This document shows positions 41,387-50,677 of a DNA stretch of 55,576 nt, piece after piece (the first letter of the stretch is position 1; each line of letters begins with the position of its first letter). The notes below the pieces were generated by a model. The model was not told the origin of the DNA. It ran no database searches and saw nothing but the letters and a program-made list of their open reading frames with translations. The translations under genes and the position numbers were made by a program. This DNA comes from Accumulibacter sp. (GTDB lineage: Bacteria; Pseudomonadota; Gammaproteobacteria; Burkholderiales; Rhodocyclaceae): assembly GCF_029255125.1 (NCBI RefSeq), contig NZ_JAPUVR010000116.1, positions 1-55,576 on the forward strand. The letters run 5' to 3'.

Positions 41387-42583
41387 ATGATTCGCAGCGA
41401 CCTGGCCAACCGGATCGGGACGCCTGCCGACCTGCCGCTGCGCTCGGCGCTGCCGGCACAGGACATCACCGACAAGTTGCCCGGTCTGGTCGCCGGGCAG
41501 CGCTTGCTGGCGCAGATCGAAGCGCTATTACCCAACGGCACCTATCGCGCCGTGATCAGCCAGCGGAGCGTAACCTTGGCGCTGCCTTTTGCCGCCAAGA
41601 GCGGCGATGCCATCGAACTCGAAGTCGCCGAGAGCAACGGCAGGCTGACTCTCGCCGTCGTCGCCCGAAGCGGCAGCAGCGCGACGACGGAAGCTGGCGA
41701 TGCCTCGTTCACGACCAAGCTCAGCCGAACCGGACAACTGATCGGCGATCTCTTTTCAGGAGCGCCCGAGGGCCGCCGGCGGGCGGCCTTGCCGCTGAAC
41801 GAAAATCGGCCGCTCGCCATGGGTCCGCCGGCAAGCGGCCGGGACTTGCTGCCGGTGCTGGAAAAGGCGATTGTCGCCAGCGGCATGTTCTACGAAGCGC
41901 ACCAGGCGGAATGGGTTGAAGGACGCTTCAGCAAAGCGCAGTTGCTGCTCGAACCGCAGGGCAGGCTCTCGCCACAACACACGCCGTTGCCCGCCGGAGC
42001 CCCGCCGTCGGCCGAGGCAAGGACACCAGGGGCGAGCGATGCTGGCCAGCGGTCGCCGCCGACCGTCGCGCCGCCGTCCGGACGGATCGACGAAGCTGGC
42101 CCACAGGTCACAGCGGCGGCCAGCGCAACGACCACTGCGCCCACCGCGGGGATGCCGGCAAGCACGCCAGCCGATGTTGTCGCGCCACCCGCACTCGCCG
42201 TCGTCCAGCAGCAACTGGAAGCCTTCGCCACGCAGGTCTTCACCTGGCAGGGGCAGGTGTGGCCGGGGCAGCAGCTACATTGGCAGATCGAGGACCCGGT
42301 GCACGATCGAGCGAGCGGCGAAAACGCCGATGACGGCAACGAACAGTGGCAGACGCGCCTGCGCCTGACGCTCCCCAGGCTGGGTGAGGTCGAGGCGCGC
42401 CTGGGGGTTCGGCGCGAGCAGATCGCGTTGTCGATCATCGCCCCCGAAGCGGCAACGCGCCAGTTGTTGAGCGGTACGGCGAGCGACCTGCGCGGCGCAC
42501 TGGAACGTGCCGGGCTCTCGCTTGCCTCGTTCGGCATCGGCGCACCCGCCGAAAGACCTGCGCATGCGCAAGATGCCGGATGA
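41387..42583 (+). CDS. FliK-like flagellar hook-length control protein
   Basis: The 398-residue protein has an N-terminal beta-rich part, a Pro/Ala/Thr-rich linker (about 200-265) and a C-terminal domain with WQTRLRLTLPRLGEVEARLG, SIIAPEAATRQLL and LRGALERAGLSLASFGI, the pattern of FliK C-terminal (Flg_hook) domains. FliK measures hook length and switches export through FlhB. In many betaproteobacteria such a gene in this place is followed by a small FlhB-like gene; here the TPR glycosyltransferase gene overlaps its 3' end instead. Confidence 0.7.
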   Translation: MIRSDLANRIGTPADLPLRSALPAQDITDKLPGLVAGQRLLAQIEALLPNGTYRAVISQRSVTLALPFAAKSGDAIELEVAESNGRLTLAVVARSGSSATTEAGDASFTTKLSRTGQLIGDLFSGAPEGRRRAALPLNENRPLAMGPPASGRDLLPVLEKAIVASGMFYEAHQAEWVEGRFSKAQLLLEPQGRLSPQHTPLPAGAPPSAEARTPGASDAGQRSPPTVAPPSGRIDEAGPQVTAAASATTTAPTAGMPASTPADVVAPPALAVVQQQLEAFATQVFTWQGQVWPGQQLHWQIEDPVHDRASGENADDGNEQWQTRLRLTLPRLGEVEARLGVRREQIALSIIAPEAATRQLLSGTASDLRGALERAGLSLASFGIGAPAERPAHAQDAG

Positions 42584-45500
42584 TTCGCCGGCCGCCAGCA
42601 GCGCGGCCGAATCAGCAGTTCGCACAGCCGCTCCCGCCAGCGCGCTGGACGACGCGCTGGCGCAAGCGCTGAAGGGAGCGCTGGCGCTGCACGCCGACGG
42701 TCACCTCGACCAGGCCCGGCAACTGTACTGCGCAATCCTGCAGGCGCAGCCGCAACATGCGCCGGCGAACCATCAGCTCGGATTGTTGATGGTCACCCTC
42801 GGTCAGTCAGCCGAGGCTTTGCCGCATCTGGCCGCGGCGCTCGAAGCGGCGCCCGCGGAAGGCGCCTACTGGGTCAGCTACATCGATACGCTGGCGCTCG
42901 CCGGGCAGGCGGATACAGCACGCCAAGTCCTTGCCCTCGGGCAGCAGCACGGTTTGGCCGGGGAAGCGGTGGACGCGCTGATCCGACGCCTGGGCACGGT
43001 GGCTGCGAGCGATGTCGCAGAATGTGCCGTCGCCAACGCGCGACAAGCCGCCGCAACGACCGTTCAGCAGCGCGCAACGGCAGATCCGGCATTGCCGGCA
43101 AGCCGCGGCCAACCGTCGGTGGAGCAGCTCGACGCTGTCGTTGCCCTGTTCAATGCGGGCCGTTACCACGCCGGCGAGAAGCGCGCTCGCCGCCTGACCG
43201 AACGTTATCCGAACGACGGAAGAAGCTGGAAGCTGCACGGCACGCTGCTCAAGGCGCTGGGAAACAACGCGCGGGCGCTGCCCGCGCTGCGTCGCGCCGC
43301 GCAACTGCTGTCCGACGACGAGCAGGTCCACAGCAACCTGGGCCTGGTCCTGGCCGACAGCGGAGACCTCCCGGCGGCCGAACAGGCGCAGCGACGAGCG
43401 CTGCACATCCGGGCGCTCTTCCCGCAAGCGCACTACAACCTGGGTAACGTACTGGCGCGGCAGGGACGGCACAGCGAGGCCGAGCTCAGTTTCCGTCAGG
43501 CAATCGCCCAGCAAGCTGATTTCGCCGCCGCGCACTGCAACCTGGGCAACGCCTTGCTCGCGCAAGGCCGGCTTGCCGAAGCCGAGATCTGTTATCGGCA
43601 GGCGCTCGCGCTGCAACCCGAAATGGCTGAGGCGTATGCCAATCTGGGCGATGCGCTGCACGGCCAAGGCCGGTCGGAGGAGGCCGCTACCGTACTCGAC
43701 CAAGCCTTGCAGTACCGGCCGGAGTTTCCCGAGGCGCTCTTCCACCTCGGCAACGTGTTCGCCACGCTCGGGCGAACCGCTGACGCCGAAGCTGCCTGGC
43801 GGCGCGCACTCTCCGCCCGACCCGTCTTCCCCGAAGCGCTCGCCGTCCTCGGTGCGGCGCTGCTCGAAGGAGGACGGCTGAGCGAGGCCGAGGAACTTCT
43901 CCAGCGCGCGGTCGAACAGCGGCCGCACCTGGTCGAAGCGAACTACAACCTGGCCAGCGCGCTCGGCCAACAAGGCCGTCTGGTCGAGGCCGACAGCGCC
44001 TGGCAGCGTACGCTGGCGATCCAGCCGGACTTTCCGGCAGCGCTGGTTGGCCAGGCGATCGTCCTCAAGCAGCTTGGCCGGCTTGCCGAGGCCGAGGCGA
44101 GTGTGCGGCATGCGCTGGCCTGCCAACCCGACTTGGCCGAAGCGTACAACACGCTGGGCGCCATTCTGCGCGACCAGGAACGCCTGAGCGATGCCGAAAC
44201 CAGCCTGCGTCGCGCGCTCGAACTCAAACCCGAGCTGGCCGGTGCCTACCTCAACCTGGGCGTTACGCTGGCCGATCTCGGCCGCCATCGCGAAGCCGAG
44301 CATATCTGCCGGCAAGCGCTGGCGCTCAAGCCGGACTACGCGCTGGCACACAGCAATCTACTCTTCTGCCTGACGCACAACGAGGACATCGACGCACCCG
44401 CACTGTTCGCCGAGCACCGACTTTTCGCGGAGAAATTTGAAGCGCCGCTGCTCGCCTGTCGGCGGCCACACGACAATACGGCGGACCCCGATCGTCGCCT
44501 GCGCATCGGATTCGTTTCCGGCGACCTGCGCCACCATGCGGTTGCCAACTACGTCGAGCCCGTCCTCGCGCATCTGGCCGGACGCGCCGACCTGGCCCTG
44601 CATGCCTACTCCACGCACCCGGTCGAGGACCATGTCAGCGCGCGCCTGCACCGCCATTTCGCGCACTGGCATGCGGTCAGCGGGATGAACGACGCCGACC
44701 TCGCCGAGCGCATCAGGAGCGACCGGATCGACATCCTGCTCGACCTCAGCGGACACACGGCGCACAACCGACTGTTGAGCTTTGCCCGCAAACCAGCGCC
44801 GCTGCAGGCAAGCTGGATGGGCTATCCGGCGACGACCGGCCTGCAGGCGATGGACTACTTTCTGGCCGACCGCTTCTTCCTGCCGCTTGGCGAGTACGAC
44901 GACCAGTTCAGCGAAAAGATCGTCCGCTTGCCGGCCGGCGCGCCCTTCCTCCCCTTTGCCGACGCACCGCCGGTGGCGCGCTTGCCGGCGCTGGCGCGCG
45001 GCCACGTCACCTTCGGCAGCTTCAACCGGCCAAACAAAATCAGCTCGTCGGTGGTCGCGCTGTGGGCCGAGCTGATGCAGGCGGTTCCCGGCTCGCGCCT
45101 GCTCCTCGCCGCGATGCGTCCCGACGGACGCAGCGAGCAGTTGACCGACGAATTCTCCCGCCACGGTATCGCTGCCGAACGCCTTACTTTTCACCCGCGC
45201 TGCGCCATGGTCGACTACCTGGCGCTGCATCAGCAGGTCGATCTTGGCCTCGACACCTTCCCCTACGCGGGCGGCACGACGACCTTGCACGCCTTGTGGA
45301 TGGGCGTTCCGACGCTTACGCTGAGCGGCCGGACGGTCCCGGGACGATCCGGCGCGGCGATTCTCGGCCACGCCGGCGTCGCCGTCTTCGTCGCCCGCGA
45401 AGCCGGCGAATTCATCGCCTGCGGGCGACAGTGGGCGAACGACCTCAGCGCGCTCGCCGCCTTGCGCGGCGAGCTGCGCGAACGCCTGCGCCAATCGGCG

Positions 45501-45662
45501 ATGGGCCGGCCCGAACTCGTTGCGGCAGGCATGGCGCACGCCCTGCGCCGCATGTGGCAGCGCTGGTGCGAGCAGTTGCCCCCCGCATCCTTCGAGGTTT
45601 CGACGCCGGAAGCGCTCGCCGAATTGGCCGCGGGCACCGGCCAAGCGTCTGGTGCAGACTAG
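42564..45662 (+). CDS. TPR-repeat O-GlcNAc-transferase-like (GT41/SPINDLY) protein
   Basis: The protein of about 1030 residues has a dozen or more TPR units (about 25-620; for example LGNALLAQGRLAEAEICYRQ) and a C-terminal GT41 domain (about 645-1010) with RIGFVSGDLRHHAVANY, QASWMGYPATTGLQAMDY, GSFNRPNKIS and LDTFPYAGGTTTLHALWMG. GT41 enzymes add GlcNAc or another sugar to Ser/Thr of proteins. Directly downstream of flagellar genes and overlapping the FliK-like gene by about 20 nt, it is a good candidate flagellin O-glycosyltransferase. Start is ATG 42564 or 42573. No secretion signal is seen. Confidence 0.9.
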   Translation: MRKMPDDSPAASSAAESAVRTAAPASALDDALAQALKGALALHADGHLDQARQLYCAILQAQPQHAPANHQLGLLMVTLGQSAEALPHLAAALEAAPAEGAYWVSYIDTLALAGQADTARQVLALGQQHGLAGEAVDALIRRLGTVAASDVAECAVANARQAAATTVQQRATADPALPASRGQPSVEQLDAVVALFNAGRYHAGEKRARRLTERYPNDGRSWKLHGTLLKALGNNARALPALRRAAQLLSDDEQVHSNLGLVLADSGDLPAAEQAQRRALHIRALFPQAHYNLGNVLARQGRHSEAELSFRQAIAQQADFAAAHCNLGNALLAQGRLAEAEICYRQALALQPEMAEAYANLGDALHGQGRSEEAATVLDQALQYRPEFPEALFHLGNVFATLGRTADAEAAWRRALSARPVFPEALAVLGAALLEGGRLSEAEELLQRAVEQRPHLVEANYNLASALGQQGRLVEADSAWQRTLAIQPDFPAALVGQAIVLKQLGRLAEAEASVRHALACQPDLAEAYNTLGAILRDQERLSDAETSLRRALELKPELAGAYLNLGVTLADLGRHREAEHICRQALALKPDYALAHSNLLFCLTHNEDIDAPALFAEHRLFAEKFEAPLLACRRPHDNTADPDRRLRIGFVSGDLRHHAVANYVEPVLAHLAGRADLALHAYSTHPVEDHVSARLHRHFAHWHAVSGMNDADLAERIRSDRIDILLDLSGHTAHNRLLSFARKPAPLQASWMGYPATTGLQAMDYFLADRFFLPLGEYDDQFSEKIVRLPAGAPFLPFADAPPVARLPALARGHVTFGSFNRPNKISSSVVALWAELMQAVPGSRLLLAAMRPDGRSEQLTDEFSRHGIAAERLTFHPRCAMVDYLALHQQVDLGLDTFPYAGGTTTLHALWMGVPTLTLSGRTVPGRSGAAILGHAGVAVFVAREAGEFIACGRQWANDLSALAALRGELRERLRQSAMGRPELVAAGMAHALRRMWQRWCEQLPPASFEVSTPEALAELAAGTGQASGAD

Positions 45663-45680
45663 TTCGGTCGGCAACCGTCG

Positions 45681-46436
45681 ATGCCCGCCCAGCATCAAGC
45701 GCCAACACCTTCGGCGACCGCCGCCACACCGCCTTGCTGCGTGGCGATCATGCAGCCCTATTTCCTGCCCTACATCGGCTACTACCAGTTGATCGCCGCG
45801 GTCGATCGTTTCGTCGTGTACGACAATATCCAATACACCAAGAAGGGCTGGATCAACCGCAACCGGATCCTCCGCCGTGACGGATGCACCGCGCTGATTT
45901 CGCTGCCGCTGATGAGCGATTCCGCCGCACTCGACGTACGCCAGCGGCAATTGGCCGGAGCTTTCCGACGCGACAAGCTGCTCAACCAGATCAGGGAGGC
46001 CTACCACGACGCACCGCAGTTTGCCCGCGTGTACCCGGTTGTTGAACAGGTGGTGAACTGCTCGGAGAACAATCTGTTTGCTTATCTGTTTCACTCGCTG
46101 ACGACGGTCTGCACCTACCTGGAGATCGCCACTCCGCTCGTCGTCTCTTCTTCCTTGCCGATCGACCACCGTCTGCACGGACAGGACAAGGTGCTGGCGC
46201 TCTGTCACCAGCTCGCGGCGAGCCGCTACGTCAATCCGATCGGCGGGCTCGGCCTGTACTCGCGCGATTGCTTCTCCGCCAACGGCATCGAGCTGAAGTT
46301 TCTCCAGGCGCGTCCGTCGGCTTACGCGCAAAGGCGCAACGACTTCGTTCCCGCACTGTCGATCGTCGATGTCATGATGTTCAACCCGCTGGCCGATGTC
46401 CGCCGGCAACTGGCGCAGGACTACGAACTCCTATGA
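45681..46436 (+). CDS. WbqC-family protein
   Basis: The 251-residue protein has a short leader of about 22 residues, then the WbqC signature AIMQPYFLPYIGYYQLI, DRFVVYDNIQYTKKGWINRN and, further on, NPIGGLGLYSRDCF. WbqC proteins occur in O-antigen and flagellin-glycan loci and are thought to act on nucleotide sugars or as amino/formyl transfer partners; the exact reaction is not established. It begins 18 nt after the glycosyltransferase stop and is co-directional. Confidence 0.88.
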   Translation: MPAQHQAPTPSATAATPPCCVAIMQPYFLPYIGYYQLIAAVDRFVVYDNIQYTKKGWINRNRILRRDGCTALISLPLMSDSAALDVRQRQLAGAFRRDKLLNQIREAYHDAPQFARVYPVVEQVVNCSENNLFAYLFHSLTTVCTYLEIATPLVVSSSLPIDHRLHGQDKVLALCHQLAASRYVNPIGGLGLYSRDCFSANGIELKFLQARPSAYAQRRNDFVPALSIVDVMMFNPLADVRRQLAQDYELL

Positions 46437-46490
46437 AGCCAGCGTTGCGCACCCGACACACAGCGAGCGAGCGGCGGGCGAGCGCCTGAG

Positions 46491-47465
46491 ATGAGCATGC
46501 GCGCAAGACAATGGCGCAAGCTCAGGCGGATTTTCGATCCACGCGATTTCCGCCTGGCCAACGGCTGCCGCGAGTTCGCGCAGGCGCCGCAGGCGGTCGT
46601 CTTCACCGATTTCGTCCGGATCTATTTTTCGACCCGCTGCCGGGATCCGGCCGGCGGCGGCAACTATCTGAGCCACGTGGCCTTCGTCGATGTCGCGAAG
46701 CACAGCTTCGAGATTCTTGCCGTGGCCGGGCACACGGTCATCCCGCTCGGTCGGCCCGGCTGCTTCGACGAACACGGAATCTTTCCGCTGCACGTTCTGC
46801 GGCACGGCGCTCTGCTTTATGGCTATGTCTGTGGCGTCAATCGTCGCGTCTCGGTGCCCGTCGACAGCGCGATCGGGCTCGCCGTCAGCCGCGATCAGGG
46901 CCTCACCTTTCAGCGCGTCGGGCGCGGCCCGCTGCTCGCCGCAAGCCTGCATGAACCCTGCCTGATCGCCGATCCGTGCGTGCGCGTGGTCAACGATGTC
47001 TTCCACATGTGGCACATCTTCGGCGCTGGCTGGCAGCGCTCAGGCGCCTCGCCGACAATCGACCGAATCTACAAGATCGGCCACGCGCAATCGCCTGATG
47101 GCGTGCGCTGGGCAAAGGACGACGGCCGGCAGATCGTCAGCACGCGGCTCGGCGCCGACGAGTGCCAGGCGATGCCGACGGTGATCGAGCTTGCCGGGCG
47201 GCACCACATGTTCTTCTGCTACCGCGCATGCCACGACTTCCGACACAATCGCGCGCGCGCCTACCGCCTAGGACACGCCCATTCCGACGACCTGCTGACC
47301 TGGACGCGCGACGACGACGAGATGCGGCTGGAGCGAAGTGCAGACGGCTGGGATTCTGAAATGCTCTGCTACCCGAACGTCTTCGCTTGCGACGACGCCG
47401 TCTACCTGCTCTACAACGGCAACGACTTCGGACGCCACGGCTTCGGCGTGGCCATTCTCGACTGA
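46491..47465 (+). CDS. Beta-propeller glycosidase-like protein, copy A
   Basis: The 324-residue protein looks like a five-bladed propeller of the GH43/GH32/GH130-like type: WRKLRRIFDP at the start, AIGLAVSRDQGLTFQRVGRGP in the middle, and ADGWDSEMLCYP with YNGNDFGRHGFGVA near the end. No signal peptide is seen, so it acts in the cytoplasm. Whether it is a hydrolase, a phosphorylase or a non-catalytic binder is not known. A paralogue lies at 48658-49638 on the other strand. Confidence 0.75.
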   Translation: MSMRARQWRKLRRIFDPRDFRLANGCREFAQAPQAVVFTDFVRIYFSTRCRDPAGGGNYLSHVAFVDVAKHSFEILAVAGHTVIPLGRPGCFDEHGIFPLHVLRHGALLYGYVCGVNRRVSVPVDSAIGLAVSRDQGLTFQRVGRGPLLAASLHEPCLIADPCVRVVNDVFHMWHIFGAGWQRSGASPTIDRIYKIGHAQSPDGVRWAKDDGRQIVSTRLGADECQAMPTVIELAGRHHMFFCYRACHDFRHNRARAYRLGHAHSDDLLTWTRDDDEMRLERSADGWDSEMLCYPNVFACDDAVYLLYNGNDFGRHGFGVAILD

Positions 47466-47545
47466 GGACCGGCTTGGCGGCTACCCAGCGTCTTGCCACC
47501 AGCACGCAGCGGACGCCGCGCAACGAATGTGGCACGGACCCCAGC

Positions 47546-48661
47546 TCAAACGCCGGCAGGCGGCTCGATAACGGCATAAAGAACCGCCATCATCGACATG
47601 AAGTTGCGTTGGCGCACGTAGAGCCTGGCCTCGGGAAGCAGGCGATTGAGCAGGATGGGCACGCGGAAGAGGTCCTCGCGCGTGTGCAGGCGAACGGCGA
47701 TGCGTGGTCGGTCGCGCCGGATCGTCTCGCTGGCGCCGCACAGCGCGCGGTACTCGGCGCCGTTGATGTCCAACTTGAGCAGACTGACGCGCACGTTCAG
47801 TCGGGCGAGCAGCGCGTCGATCGGCTCGACCGCGATCCGCTTTTCACCGTCGGCGGCGATCTGATTGTCGATATGCATTTCCTTGCCGACGAAACGTAAC
47901 GTCGTCGTCTCGTCCCAGGCGCCGACCTGCAAGGCGACAACCTTGTCCAGACCAAGCTCGGCGATCGTCGCCAGAAGTTGCGCGAAATTGTCTTCGTCCG
48001 GCTCGAGCGCGATGATCCGCGCGTAGCGGCCGCCGCGCAAATGGTGGAATTCGCGCACCGTGTCACCGGTAAAAGCACCGACATCGAGCAGCACTTCGTC
48101 GTCGTCCAGGTGAAACTCGCCTTGCGGGAAATAGAGCTTGTCCAGCCGCACATGAGGCTGGAGAAAAGCCAGGTCTTCGTTGATCTTGCAGTTGATCAGG
48201 GCTGCGTACGTAGCGCGCGACAGATCGTCGGCCAACAGCGAAGCCGCCCTTTCGAACGACTCGGCGTGCGCGCGAACGAATTCCAGATCCATGAACGGAT
48301 GCGGCAGGTTCAAATAATCCGGCACATCGATGACATGGATTTCGCCGGCGCCGAGGCGGCGCAGCTTGTCGACCACCGGCGGGTAATTGACGACACCGAC
48401 GATGACCTGGCTGGTGCGCAGCAGGTCGGCGCTCTCTTCGGTGATGAGAGGCGTAAAGCCGAGAAACGGGCGCTCCGGTCGATACGCGGCGTCGACCATC
48501 ACCGCGCTCAGCGCAATGTGCTCGGCGTCGAGCAGACGCTTGAGAACGTAGGCATAGACGCCGGCGCCGTAGAGAATCTTCGGCTTGTGCGAAGCGCGCA
48601 GCCGGGCAAGCCGGGCGCGCTGTTCGTTCTTGACTTCGACGATCTGGTCGAGGAGCTTCAA
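47546..48661 (-). CDS. FkbM-family methyltransferase
   Basis: The 371-residue protein has an N-terminal Rossmann-like part (ILYGAGVYAYVLKRLL near residue 29, about 1-110) and an FkbM SAM methyltransferase domain (about 180-350) with EVLLDVGAFTGDTVREF, IIALEPDEDNF, VSLLKLDINGAEY and IAVRLHTREDLFRVP. In this family the last block is often AISIYHKxxDLWEIP. Sugar or hydroxyl O-methylation is likely. It overlaps copy B of the propeller gene by 4 nt. Confidence 0.85.
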   Translation of the reverse strand: MKLLDQIVEVKNEQRARLARLRASHKPKILYGAGVYAYVLKRLLDAEHIALSAVMVDAAYRPERPFLGFTPLITEESADLLRTSQVIVGVVNYPPVVDKLRRLGAGEIHVIDVPDYLNLPHPFMDLEFVRAHAESFERAASLLADDLSRATYAALINCKINEDLAFLQPHVRLDKLYFPQGEFHLDDDEVLLDVGAFTGDTVREFHHLRGGRYARIIALEPDEDNFAQLLATIAELGLDKVVALQVGAWDETTTLRFVGKEMHIDNQIAADGEKRIAVEPIDALLARLNVRVSLLKLDINGAEYRALCGASETIRRDRPRIAVRLHTREDLFRVPILLNRLLPEARLYVRQRNFMSMMAVLYAVIEPPAGV

Positions 48662-49638
48662 CGCAAACGCCGTTCGCCGCCGACCGGTGGCGCGTCGGCG
48701 ACGAGTTCGGCAACGCCGAAGCCCTCACGCCCGAAGTCGTTGCCGCAATAGAACATCAGAATCCGCCCATCGACTTCGATCACCTGCGGGTAGCACATCA
48801 TCTGCGAGTCCCAGCCGTCCGCCGAAAGCTCGATGCCGACCGCCGAATCGTCGCGCTGCCAGGTCGTCAGATCGGTCGACCAGGCGTAGCCCAGGCGATA
48901 GCCGCCGAGAAAAGCCGACGGCTGACGCCAGGCGAAGATCGCATGCCATGTCCCGGCGAAAAAGAATGGCGCCAGAATGTCCTGGCATTCGTTTTCCGAA
49001 AGCAGCGGCATGACCGCCGCGCTTTCGCGCTGCCAATGGATTCCGTCGCTCGACCCCGCGCGCGCGATCTGATAGACGGGCTCCGGCTGTCCGCCGTCGA
49101 ACAGCCACCTGCGGCAGCTCAGATACCACATGATCCACTGGTCGTCGACGATGCGAACGACCGGGCCGGTAACGAAATACGGCTCGTCGAGCGACAGGCC
49201 GAGGACTGGACCGGGGCCGGCCCGGAAGAAGGTTTCGCCCCCGTCCCGGCTGACTGCCAGACCGATGGCCAGCGTATAGGGCACAGACTGCATGCGCGTC
49301 CAGCCCGTGTAATAGAGGTAGACATCGCTTCCCTCGCGCAGCACGCTGCCAGGCATGGCGCCGAATTCGTCGAAGGTCCCCGAATCGCCGCCCGGCAGCA
49401 ACGGCGTCTGCGCGACGCGCACGATACGCGTGAGGTCGTCGCGCGCCAGGTCGACGTAGGCGGGATGCGACACGTATTGCCGGTCGGCCCCGCGTCGCGG
49501 GCGACAGGCGAAATAGACGCGCAGCACATCGTCATTGAGGACGAAGGGCGTCGGACACTGCGCGAACTCCTGCATCCACGGCCACGGCCGGCTGTGCGCC
49601 GGGTTGAACAGGCGGCCGAGCTTTCTCCAGCGGAGCAT
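48658..49638 (-). CDS. Beta-propeller glycosidase-like protein, copy B
   Basis: The 326-residue protein is a clear paralogue of the protein at 46491-47465: LRWRKLGRLFNP at the start, AIGLAVSRDGGETFFRAGPGP in the middle, and ADGWDSQMMCYP with YCGNDFGREGFGVA at the end. It is translationally coupled (ATGA) to the FkbM gene and follows the acyltransferase by 6 nt. Function is unknown; the co-localisation with sugar-modifying genes suggests handling of a glycan or nucleotide sugar. Confidence 0.75.
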   Translation of the reverse strand: MLRWRKLGRLFNPAHSRPWPWMQEFAQCPTPFVLNDDVLRVYFACRPRRGADRQYVSHPAYVDLARDDLTRIVRVAQTPLLPGGDSGTFDEFGAMPGSVLREGSDVYLYYTGWTRMQSVPYTLAIGLAVSRDGGETFFRAGPGPVLGLSLDEPYFVTGPVVRIVDDQWIMWYLSCRRWLFDGGQPEPVYQIARAGSSDGIHWQRESAAVMPLLSENECQDILAPFFFAGTWHAIFAWRQPSAFLGGYRLGYAWSTDLTTWQRDDSAVGIELSADGWDSQMMCYPQVIEVDGRILMFYCGNDFGREGFGVAELVADAPPVGGERRLR

Positions 49639-49644
49639 GCCGGC

Positions 49645-50358
49645 TCAGCCTTTCGCCGCGCGCGCGAGCGCAGGCATGCGCGACATGCGCAGAAATGCGT
49701 CACTCTCCAGACGGAACTTCTCAGTCGCGCCGGCGATGAAGACGCTGCGCGGCGGGGCGTTCTTCAGGATGAGAACGGCGGCTCCGAGAAACGAATCGGC
49801 GCCGATCGTCAGTTCGCCGCCGATCGTCGCGTTCAGACCGACGAAACAACGCTCGCCGACCACCGCACAACCGCCGAGCGTCGCGCCGGCAGCGAGCCAG
49901 CAGTCGTCATGCACGACCGAATGGTGGCCAATCAGCGTGTTGTTCCAGACGAAGACATTGTTCCCCAGGCGGACCCCGGGCTGAATTCCGACGCCGTCCA
50001 GAATCAGGCAGTTGTCGCCCAGATCGAGCCACGGACCCTGATCGGCACGCGGGCTGACATAGCTCGCCAAGCGGTACCCCTTGGCGCGCGCCTGCGCGCA
50101 CTTGCGTACGCGCAGCGCGTTGAGCTCCTGATAGCCGACGGCGACAAAGAGGGCAAAGGCCGCCGGCGGAAAATGGCGCTCGATCTCCTCGAAAGCGAGC
50201 AGGGGCAAATCATGGTGCGTCGGCTCGCTCCCGGCCAGCGACGGCAACGAGGCGGCGTCGCAAGTAAACGCCACCACCTGATACTCGCTGTCGCGCAAGA
50301 AATGCTGGTAAGCGACATCGGCGATCTTGCCGGTTCCGAAAATGATCAGCGGCTTCAT
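49645..50358 (-). CDS. PglD-like sugar O-/N-acyltransferase (left-handed beta-helix)
   Basis: The 237-residue protein has an N-terminal Rossmann domain (LIIFGTGKIADVAYQHF, as in PglD/NeuD enzymes) and hexapeptide repeats forming a left-handed beta-helix (about 110-205; LGDNCLILDGVGIQPG, LGNNVFVWNNTLIGHH). The His in the IGHHS motif is the usual catalytic base. These enzymes acylate sugar amines or hydroxyls using acyl-CoA. The ATG at 50358 gives the family N terminus; the frame is open to 50517 without homology. Confidence 0.87.
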   Translation of the reverse strand: MKPLIIFGTGKIADVAYQHFLRDSEYQVVAFTCDAASLPSLAGSEPTHHDLPLLAFEEIERHFPPAAFALFVAVGYQELNALRVRKCAQARAKGYRLASYVSPRADQGPWLDLGDNCLILDGVGIQPGVRLGNNVFVWNNTLIGHHSVVHDDCWLAAGATLGGCAVVGERCFVGLNATIGGELTIGADSFLGAAVLILKNAPPRSVFIAGATEKFRLESDAFLRMSRMPALARAAKG

Positions 50359-50677
50359 GCTTGGTGTCCCGATATCCTGATGTTTCGCGTCTCGCGCGGT
50401 AGTCGGCGCGTAGTCCCACCGTCCACTTGCTCGTGCAAGCCCGGCGCGCCCGCGCCACCACGCCGCCGACGACCCACCGGAGCAGACGCCGGCCGGCCAT
50501 TTTGTCGCGCCATGCACGCCGCCAGCAGACTACGAGTAGTATATTCGTCTTTACCATGGTTGCGCAGCCGGCCAGTTCGTCCGCCCACCGACGGTCTGCC
50601 ACCGCCACACTGCGCAGACCGCCAAGGCGGCAAGCGGCTGGCCGGCCGACCATCGTTCTGCGGCAGAGGAAAGAGAA
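50359..50677. other. Divergent promoter region between acyltransferase and methyltransferase
   Basis: This 319-nt region has no supported gene. An AT-rich patch in otherwise GC-rich DNA, with TATATT on the plus strand (50540-50545) and overlapping TATACT on the minus strand (50543-50538), marks the likely back-to-back -10 sites. Good -35 boxes were not found. Confidence 0.4.

Noticed and set aside
44358-46409. 683-codon open frame on the minus strand opposite the GT41 gene
   Set aside because: It is antisense to clear TPR and GT41 coding sequence, has no recognisable domain and a skewed Arg/Gly/Val-rich composition, typical of shadows in GC-rich DNA.
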